Assembly: GCA_003245835.1 (NCBI GenBank)
Contig: QKCC01000088.1
Location: forward strand, 1 to 44,561
DNA: 44,561 bases
Reading direction: 5' to 3'
DNA from: Spirochaetales bacterium
Lineage (GTDB): Bacteria; Spirochaetota; Spirochaetia; UBA9216
A program made the translations under genes and the position numbers. Positions 38,912 to 44,561 of this stretch are shown in pieces. Numbering within the stretch: position 1 is the stretch's first letter; every line of letters starts with the position of its first letter. The notes under the pieces were generated by a model. The model was given only the letters and a program-made list of their open reading frames with translations. It searched no databases and had not been told where the DNA came from.

Positions 38912-40876
38912 TTAAAAGTCTTCAAAATCGTCGTCATATCTATCCGGGTTTATAATCCCGCCGGCAAAAGCTTTTTTTACCGATATTTCATGGTCCCTTT
39001 TTCGGACAACTGTCTTTGGCGCCGATATCTGTTTTACCGATACCTGGCTGCCTTTCGCAGCGGTAATGGTTCTTTTCTGGTTAATTCTGTCTGCATTTTC
39101 AACCTTGAAGAAGTTGATAAGTTCAAGCAATTGCGCCGCCTGCGCTGTGAGTTCCTCAGACATGGAGGAAGATTCTTCTGCGGCAGAAGCATTCTGCTGA
39201 ATAACCTGGTCCAGCTGAACCATCGCTTCGTTAATCTGAACAATACCTGAATTCATTTCTGAACTTGAAGCATTAATCTCCTGAACCAGATCAGCGGTAC
39301 GCTGAATATCAGGAACTATCGCCTGAATCATGGCGCCGGCGTTATCAGCCTTGACTACAGTATTCCGGGCAAGGTTCTGGATCTCCGCGGCCGATTTCTG
39401 ACTGCTTGCTGCAAGCTTACCGACTTCGGAGGCAACCACTGCAAAGCCTTTGCCGTGCTCTCCTGCTCTCGCCGCCTCGATTGCAGCATTCAGACTTAAA
39501 AGATTTGTCTGTCTTGCAATCTCCTCTATGACCCTGACTTTTTCAGCAATTTCATTCATCGCCTCAACAGCTTCCATTACCACTTTTCCGCCCTCAGCGG
39601 CATCCCTCGCTGCCTTTGAAGCTATTTTTTCAGTCTGGGCGGCATTGTCTGCGTTCTGGTGGATATTGGCGCCCATTTCTTCGAGTGACGAAGACACCTC
39701 TTCGGCATTTGCAGCCTGCTCGGCAGCCCCCTGGGAAATCTCTTCCGATGTATTCGACAGCTGCAGACTTCCCTTATCTACTTCGTTGGACGCGCTTATA
39801 ACTTCAACAACTACTGTTTTTAGTTTTTCAATCAGCGTATAGAATGATTTTGCCAAATCCCCGGACTCATCTTTGATTTTTAAAAGTTTCTGATCAAATT
39901 CAAATGTCAAATCCCCGTTCGCCAGCCTGTCAGCATATTCGCTATTAATTTTAATCGGTTTAACTATGGCTCTTGAAAGTAATACAATTATTATGACCCC
40001 GAAAAGAAAAACAAAGGCCGTAATCGCAATACTCAGTTTTAAAAGCCCGGTCACACCTTTGTATATATCATTGTTGTTCGCAGTTACGATAATCTTCCAC
40101 CCGGATTCGGGGCTTGTTCCGACAACAGTAGTTTTTTTCACTCCCTTATATGAATACTCAAGTACTCCTGCCTGCATTTTCATCATATCCCTGCCGAAAT
40201 CTGTATCGGATATATTTGATTTCAGTATTTCGTTCTTATCAGGATGGGACAATATCTTTCCGGCTTCATCACCAAGATAAGCGTAACCTGAATTCCCGAT
40301 TATAACCGGTTCAATATAATCTGTATTGAATTTTGTCTGATCTACAACAGCAAAGAGAATACCCATGATTTTACCGTCAACAGAAATGGGTGCAGCTGTT
40401 CCGATCACCGGGTTGCCGGAGACCTTGCTCAGAACCACACTGCCTGTTCCGCTTTTACCGCCGATTGCAGTTTTAAAATAGTCCCTGTCCCCGATAGAGA
40501 CATTTCCAATCAGAGCTTCATTTTCACATGCTATAACCATGCCGGTCTCATCGGTAATACCTATGCTTTCATATTCGGATCTTTTCTGCTTAATATGCTT
40601 CAATTCGTTATTGGCAAGCGTTAGAGCTGCTTCATCATGATCACGAAAAACATTCAACAAAGTATTATTTACACTGAAAATCTCGACATCATGCAGAGAT
40701 GATTTCTGGTATTCATCCAGGTCTCTTATCAGCATTTCCGAGATTTGTTTCATCTCCTGTATAATATTAGTCTGAATCTCCTTTTTGGAGTTCACAAATA
40801 ATACAGCAGATATAGCCGCCATTCCCAGAAACAGTACCAGGCTGATGGGCAGGAGGATTTTATTCCTTAATTTCAT
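38912..40876 (-). CDS. Methyl-accepting chemotaxis protein with Cache sensor
   Basis: The 654-residue receptor has an N-terminal membrane helix (about 10-27), a periplasmic dCache-type sensor (about 30-280; [30 protein letters not shown]), a second helix (about 282-304), HAMP, and a cytoplasmic signalling domain whose tip is [20 protein letters not shown] with [10 protein letters not shown] following. dCache sensors bind small molecules such as amino acids. AAGGAAA precedes the ATG. It sends its signal to CheA/CheW; no che gene is adjacent. Confidence 0.95.
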   Translation of the reverse strand: MKLRNKILLPISLVLFLGMAAISAVLFVNSKKEIQTNIIQEMKQISEMLIRDLDEYQKSSLHDVEIFSVNNTLLNVFRDHDEAALTLANNELKHIKQKRSEYESIGITDETGMVIACENEALIGNVSIGDRDYFKTAIGGKSGTGSVVLSKVSGNPVIGTAAPISVDGKIMGILFAVVDQTKFNTDYIEPVIIGNSGYAYLGDEAGKILSHPDKNEILKSNISDTDFGRDMMKMQAGVLEYSYKGVKKTTVVGTSPESGWKIIVTANNNDIYKGVTGLLKLSIAITAFVFLFGVIIIVLLSRAIVKPIKINSEYADRLANGDLTFEFDQKLLKIKDESGDLAKSFYTLIEKLKTVVVEVISASNEVDKGSLQLSNTSEEISQGAAEQAANAEEVSSSLEEMGANIHQNADNAAQTEKIASKAARDAAEGGKVVMEAVEAMNEIAEKVRVIEEIARQTNLLSLNAAIEAARAGEHGKGFAVVASEVGKLAASSQKSAAEIQNLARNTVVKADNAGAMIQAIVPDIQRTADLVQEINASSSEMNSGIVQINEAMVQLDQVIQQNASAAEESSSMSEELTAQAAQLLELINFFKVENADRINQKRTITAAKGSQVSVKQISAPKTVVRKRDHEISVKKAFAGGIINPDRYDDDFEDF

Positions 40877-41088
40877 TTAATTTTCCTTTTAATTCGCTAA
40901 TGTAATTTGAATGTATTTTAAATTCTGATTCTTAATTATAAATATCTAATGTTTTTAATATAGTATTTTTGGCACATTGTATCGATAAAAAATCCCCCAC
41001 TTGTAACATTTTCTTGTAATTTATTCAATTCCCCATTTCTAATTTTCGCCCCCGGATCTCTGAATGAATTTTAACTTCCCGAAGTTAT

Positions 41089-41108
41089 ATTTAAGATACA
41101 TTTAAGAT
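41089..41108 (+). promoter_or_regulatory. Two 9-bp direct repeats, 11 bp apart, upstream of a lipoprotein gene
   Basis: ATTTAAGAT occurs at 41089-41097 and 41100-41108, on the same face of the helix. A consensus TATAAT (41130-41135) follows without a good -35 element. The arrangement resembles binding sites of OmpR/PhoB-type response regulators that activate transcription. The rest of the 281-bp gap between the MCP and this gene shows no gene. Confidence 0.5.
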
Positions 41109-41157
41109 TTCAATGCTATCTTCTGCTCTTATAATTTTTAATTAGAAGGAGATTTTC

Positions 41158-42627
41158 TTGAAAAGACCAATATTGAATTTAATAGCGGCAGCACTGGTCG
41201 CAACACTATTTGTCAGCTGCGCCAGCCTTTTTACTGCAGGCGGAATGAAATATGAAACAGCAAAAAAAGCATACAAAGACGGAAGATATGTTGAAGCTGT
41301 AGAATCAGCATTGGAAGCCTTAGAGAAAAATCCGGAATACGAAGAAGCGAGACAAATCCTTGTTTCGGCTTTTAATGAAGGAACCGCCGCCTACCTTGCT
41401 CCGGCTGAAAAAAACGCGGCTGAATCCGATCCCGTTATGCTGGATCTTGCGGTCGGCTACTATGACAAATTGATTGCAATGAATAATTTTGTCAAAGCTG
41501 CGGGCAACTCGGATGTATCATATACCGATTACCAGCCGGCACAGACCGATGTCAGGCTGAAACTGATCGCTGCACATTACGAGACAGGGAAGAAACGACT
41601 TGCATCAGGTGATTACAAACAAGCCCGCATGGCTATCGATAACTTCAACTATGTAGCAGCCAACTCCAAGGATTACGCAGATATACAGGCCTTGCTCAAA
41701 AATGCACAGGCTGCAGCTGTTGTGGACGTTGCAGTGTCTGCCGGAGAGGCGGGCGGAGAATGGGAACAGTATGTTTTCTCAAGATTAACCATTGATTCCA
41801 AATATACCGATGACATAGCGGACCACGAATTTATTAATCTTCTTCCTGCCGGAACCTATAAAGGATCTTCACTGGATTTAATGCTTAAAGATCTGACAGC
41901 AGGCAAAATTGATATCGTCATCCAGATACAGAAACCTGAAGTATCGATAAACTTCAAAAAGGTGGAAAATCATAATGTTCCGCTGCCTGTAGGAAACCCG
42001 GTAATCGAATGCGGTTACGAACAGGGCGTTGATTACAACAACTCCTTCAAAGCAAATTATAAAATCTACGCAAAGGGCACGGACAACAAAGCGGCCGTTG
42101 TAGATCAGGGAACTTTTTCCGGCACAGACAGCGGAAGCTACCGTGTTTACAGGGTATACTGGGTTAAAGAAGATGTAAAACTGTCGTTTGACGGTGATCA
42201 GAATTACTGGGACCTTGCCTATGTAAAACCGGGCCTTGATGCGGGCAGCGCGGGACCGGGCCTCTATTCATTGAAAGCGGATACAAACAAATTCTGGCCC
42301 GACTACGAAGATGCAGGATCTGTAGCAGAGCTTGAAAAGAAATATTTTGATGAATTCTTCGGCAGTTTTGACAGGGCCTACGATTATTTTGGAAGCCCGA
42401 CTTTTATCGTGATCGACGGATATTACTACCCGGATGATGAATCCTACAGTTTTCTTGATGGTTCCAATTATAGCGAAAGCCGGGCATTCCGGGACAAATC
42501 AAGTCCGCTGCTGCAGGCCGTCTCATATGTTATGTACCAGTTGTGCGAGCAGGACAAGAAAAACCCGAAAAGCTACTATCCGGATTTAACATCGGATCTG
42601 AATGAATATATAATCACTAACTTCTAA
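41158..42627 (+). CDS. Hypothetical lipoprotein with TPR-like N-terminal region
   Basis: The 489-residue product starts at a TTG 6 nt after AAGGAG. The signal peptide has lipobox LFVSC (C21). Residues about 30-190 are helical with tetratricopeptide-like spacing (AKKAYKDGRYVEAVESALEA, KRLASGDYKQARMAIDNF). The C-terminal 290 residues are beta-rich with many Tyr and Asp and match no known family. It is probably a surface or periplasmic assembly factor of unknown role. Confidence 0.75.
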   Translation: MKRPILNLIAAALVATLFVSCASLFTAGGMKYETAKKAYKDGRYVEAVESALEALEKNPEYEEARQILVSAFNEGTAAYLAPAEKNAAESDPVMLDLAVGYYDKLIAMNNFVKAAGNSDVSYTDYQPAQTDVRLKLIAAHYETGKKRLASGDYKQARMAIDNFNYVAANSKDYADIQALLKNAQAAAVVDVAVSAGEAGGEWEQYVFSRLTIDSKYTDDIADHEFINLLPAGTYKGSSLDLMLKDLTAGKIDIVIQIQKPEVSINFKKVENHNVPLPVGNPVIECGYEQGVDYNNSFKANYKIYAKGTDNKAAVVDQGTFSGTDSGSYRVYRVYWVKEDVKLSFDGDQNYWDLAYVKPGLDAGSAGPGLYSLKADTNKFWPDYEDAGSVAELEKKYFDEFFGSFDRAYDYFGSPTFIVIDGYYYPDDESYSFLDGSNYSESRAFRDKSSPLLQAVSYVMYQLCEQDKKNPKSYYPDLTSDLNEYIITNF

Positions 42628-42668
42628 ATCGATTATTCAACACACCTCCATATTTATGGATTTATAAG

Positions 42669-42708
42669 GGCAGCCTGTAACGAACCAGGCTGCCTGTTTT
42701 TATTATTT
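42669..42708 (+). terminator. Rho-independent terminator
   Basis: GGCAGCCTG (42669-42677) and CAGGCTGCC (42686-42694) form a 9-bp GC-rich stem with an 8-base loop, followed by TGTTTTTATTATTT. The U-rich tract makes it the clearest intrinsic terminator of the window. Confidence 0.9.
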
Positions 42709-42728
42709 ATCGTTGGAAGGACAAAAAA

Positions 42729-43484
42729 ATGAAAAGAAAACTTTTATTAATTCTCGGAATTGTACTGTCTTCAGCATTATGTTTCTCAGGCTGTGATACA
42801 GGCTTGTTTGATTTTTTGCAGGATGAAGGACCCGCCGGTGTTGCAGACGATTACAGAGTTTCCAGAATGACACAGACATCAAACGGGAATACGTATACAT
42901 CTACCTATGAATATGTCAGCGGAAGAAAGATTGATAAAACTGTAACAACAATGGACGGCAGCCCATATTCAACTACCGTGTACAGCTATAACAGCGATAA
43001 TACCCGGAACGAAGTTACGACGACCTACACAGACAGCAGTTCCCCGGTTACAACGGTCAGGTATTCAAATTATAATTCACACGGCAGCTTCCTTAGGATC
43101 GAAAACTATTTCAACGGAACCCTCGGTTCATATTTTGAATTTACCTATGAATACGACATCAGCGATAAAATAGTATCTTCAATTCAGAAAGCATACGATG
43201 CAGCTGGAAATCTGAGCTCTACAACTGAGTCTTATTTTGAAGACTGGAAAATCGTAAGATCCGAGATGACATCTGCGTATTACAACAGCGTAACAACCAT
43301 GAAATATGACAGCCACGGCTGCATTATAGAGTCTTCGACTACGGGTACAGCGACAATGAATGGTTCATCATCTACATCGACCAGTACAACAACATTTACA
43401 AATGAATACTCTCTGGCCGGCAACCTGGTAAAGCAGACACAGGAGGGAGGTTCTGTGATAGAATATGAATATGAAAAATTCTGA
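42729..43484 (+). CDS. YD-repeat-like lipoprotein
   Basis: The 251-residue product has lipobox CFSGC (C22). The mature part is built from repeated beta-hairpin units of the form YxYDxxGN/..TTxxY (YEYVSGRK, YSYNSDNT, YEYDISDK, YDAAGNLSSTTESY, YDSHGCIIES), like RHS/YD repeats or DUF4595-type beta proteins. It is very rich in Ser and Thr. GGAAGG lies 7 nt before the ATG. Probably surface-exposed. Confidence 0.7.
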   Translation: MKRKLLLILGIVLSSALCFSGCDTGLFDFLQDEGPAGVADDYRVSRMTQTSNGNTYTSTYEYVSGRKIDKTVTTMDGSPYSTTVYSYNSDNTRNEVTTTYTDSSSPVTTVRYSNYNSHGSFLRIENYFNGTLGSYFEFTYEYDISDKIVSSIQKAYDAAGNLSSTTESYFEDWKIVRSEMTSAYYNSVTTMKYDSHGCIIESSTTGTATMNGSSSTSTSTTTFTNEYSLAGNLVKQTQEGGSVIEYEYEKF

Positions 43485-43502
43485 TCATACGGTTGCTGCA
43501 TA

Positions 43503-44042
43503 ATGACTGAAAAAGAGCTTCTTGATCTATGTGTTAAATATGGTGCCGACAGGGCATTCATTCTGGATGTAGACCGGATTCCTTTTGATGAGAATCTGCG
43601 TACCTACTGTGAAATGAACAGCTGCGGAACCTTTGGAATAAATTATGCCTGCCCTCCTGCAGTAGGAGATGCGCAGGCTGTAATCAGCGAAGCAAAAAGT
43701 TACAGCAAAGCTTTAATCTTTCAGACAATCGGAAATTTGGAAGATTCATTCGATTTTGAAGGCATGCTAAGGGCAGAGCGAGATCATGAAGAAGTCTGCG
43801 ACAGGATTCTCGAAGAAGTCTCATCAAGGTATCCAAACTACCTTGAGCTGCGTGTCGGAGGATGCAAGGTCTGCCCGGACTGTGCCATACTGGAAGACGC
43901 ACCATGCAGGTTCCCGGAAAAGAAACGCGCATCTCTTGAAGCATACTGCATGAATGTGGCAGACCTTGCTGAAAAGTGCGGGATGCAGTACATCAATGGT
44001 GCAAACACAGTCACATATTTCGGCGCATATTTGATCAAATAA
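43503..44042 (+). CDS. DUF2284 metal-binding protein
   Basis: The 179-residue cytoplasmic protein matches DUF2284: CGTFGINYACPPAVGD (about 41-56) followed by GGCKVCPDCAILEDAPCRFP, giving at least six conserved cysteines that could bind an Fe-S cluster or zinc. The family is common in anaerobes and has no assigned reaction. No Shine-Dalgarno sequence lies directly upstream. It converges with the flavoprotein gene. Confidence 0.85.
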   Translation: MTEKELLDLCVKYGADRAFILDVDRIPFDENLRTYCEMNSCGTFGINYACPPAVGDAQAVISEAKSYSKALIFQTIGNLEDSFDFEGMLRAERDHEEVCDRILEEVSSRYPNYLELRVGGCKVCPDCAILEDAPCRFPEKKRASLEAYCMNVADLAEKCGMQYINGANTVTYFGAYLIK

Positions 44043-44061
44043 AAAGCTCGGTGGAGAGTGC

Positions 44062-44076
44062 ACTGCGGTCCGCAGT
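44062..44076. terminator. Short palindrome between convergent DUF2284 and flavoprotein genes
   Basis: ACTGCGG (44062-44068) and CCGCAGT (44070-44076) are a perfect 7-bp inverted repeat with a 1-base centre. Its site between two convergent stop codons suggests a bidirectional 3'-end hairpin, but no U-tract is present. Confidence 0.35.
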
Positions 44077-44102
44077 CAGACAATCTGCCAGATCCTTCCT
44101 GT

Positions 44103-44561
44103 TCAGCCGGTTTTTTCTGCAAAAGCACTTCCAAAATCTTTTGCTTCACGGAGGATCGCGTCATCAGGTTCCCAGAGAGTTTTCAGCCCCTCATTGACGA
44201 CTTCAAAACCGGAATCCGTCAAAGCCCTGCTGAGTATTGATACCGATTCTCCGCTCCATCCGAAGGGTCCGAACGCGGCCGCTTTTTTTCCTTTGAATCT
44301 CAGGCCTTTAGCCTCTTCGAGAAGTGAGGCCATAGAAGAAAGTATTCCCTTGTTTATTGTGGGAGAACCGAGCAGTATCGCCTTGGAGCGGAAAATCTCC
44401 GTGATAATATCATTTTTATCCCGTTTTGCGCTGTTAAACAGGCGCACATCCACGCCAGGATCGGTCTTCTGAATCCCTTTCGAAATCGCCTCTGCAATCT
44501 GTCTGGTTCCTCCCCACATCGTATCGTAAACAATGGTAATTTTATTTTCCCGGTATGAATC
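44103..44561 (-). CDS. Class A flavoprotein (FprA-like), C-terminal flavodoxin domain, partial
   Basis: The frame is open to the window edge, so the N-terminus lies outside. The visible 152 residues are a flavodoxin domain: KITIVYDTMWGGTRQIAEAI with the FMN phosphate loop TMWGGT, then LLGSPTINKGILSSM and AAFGPFGWSGESV. This matches the C-terminal part of class A flavodiiron proteins, which reduce oxygen or NO. The diiron domain would precede it. With the double rubredoxin at 3483, an oxygen-detoxification system exists in this region. A stand-alone flavodoxin is less likely because the frame continues upstream of the domain. Confidence 0.8.
   Translation of the reverse strand, partial: DSYRENKITIVYDTMWGGTRQIAEAISKGIQKTDPGVDVRLFNSAKRDKNDIITEIFRSKAILLGSPTINKGILSSMASLLEEAKGLRFKGKKAAAFGPFGWSGESVSILSRALTDSGFEVVNEGLKTLWEPDDAILREAKDFGSAFAEKTG

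Noticed and set aside
1-44561. tRNA or rRNA genes, CRISPR arrays, transposases, integrases or prophage genes
   Set aside because: No cloverleaf-like sequence, regular repeat-spacer array or mobile-element protein motif was found by reading; a tRNA scan would settle the first point.

Overview
The window looks like a chromosomal segment of a Gram-negative-type bacterium of moderate GC, most likely a free-living, anaerobic or facultative spirochaete. This rests on gene content (many short lipoproteins with relaxed lipoboxes, KamA, double rubredoxin, HD-GYP and Cache-type MCP signalling, anaerobic sulfatase maturase, several radical SAM proteins), not on any marker gene, so the assignment is an inference of moderate to low certainty. 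No rRNA, tRNA, CRISPR array, insertion sequence or prophage was seen.

Layout. 1-3173 (minus): a lysine 2,3-aminomutase followed by two overlapping D-Ala-D-Ala-ligase-like ATP-grasp genes, the last cut by the window edge. 3483-4665 (plus): a double rubredoxin and a two-cluster ferredoxin. 4696-10021 (minus): a B12-binding radical SAM protein, a MarR regulator with a DHA2 exporter behind a nested palindromic operator, a small secreted protein and an EXPERA-like membrane protein. 10147-16029: a nitrilase-fold amidohydrolase with a GPH sugar/uronide-type symporter (minus), divergent from a GntR/FadR regulator, then a DUF3754 membrane protein, a VOC protein and a PhlG-like C-C hydrolase. 16052-22736: a PucR-type regulator divergent from a Ser-type sulfatase, a lipoprotein metallo-beta-lactamase-fold hydrolase and an anaerobic sulfatase-maturating enzyme. 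22733-25147: a NapH-like membrane Fe-S protein, an MFS transporter and a GNAT acetyltransferase. 25144-32978: an HD-GYP phosphodiesterase, a DUF4080 B12-radical SAM protein, a Rieske oxygenase, PurU, a two-domain flavin-like protein and a degenerate HD-GYP protein. 33100-44561: five lipoproteins, an ECF sigma factor, a membrane protein, a free-standing E2-type acyltransferase, PpnP, a tiny acidic protein, a DUF1275 membrane protein, an MCP, a DUF2284 protein and the C-terminal flavodoxin domain of a class A flavoprotein.

Cooperation. The clearest functional unit is the sulfatase locus: the sulfatase carries serine in the formylglycine motif and the adjacent radical SAM maturase is the enzyme type that converts it; a perfect 18-bp palindrome lies between regulator and sulfatase. 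The kamA plus two-ligase cluster suggests that beta-lysine is made and then joined to other molecules, instead of being acetylated to an osmolyte. The 10-16 kb block looks like import and hydrolysis of an amide or nitrile-containing organic compound.

Regulation. Six genes have no Shine-Dalgarno sequence and a sigma70-like -10 hexamer that ends exactly 6-7 nt before the start codon (23287, 24698, 31159, 34297, 37803, 38171). This points to recurrent leaderless mRNAs in this genome. An HD-GYP gene appears to begin at a CTG codon behind a good Shine-Dalgarno sequence, which restores a missing N-terminal membrane helix.
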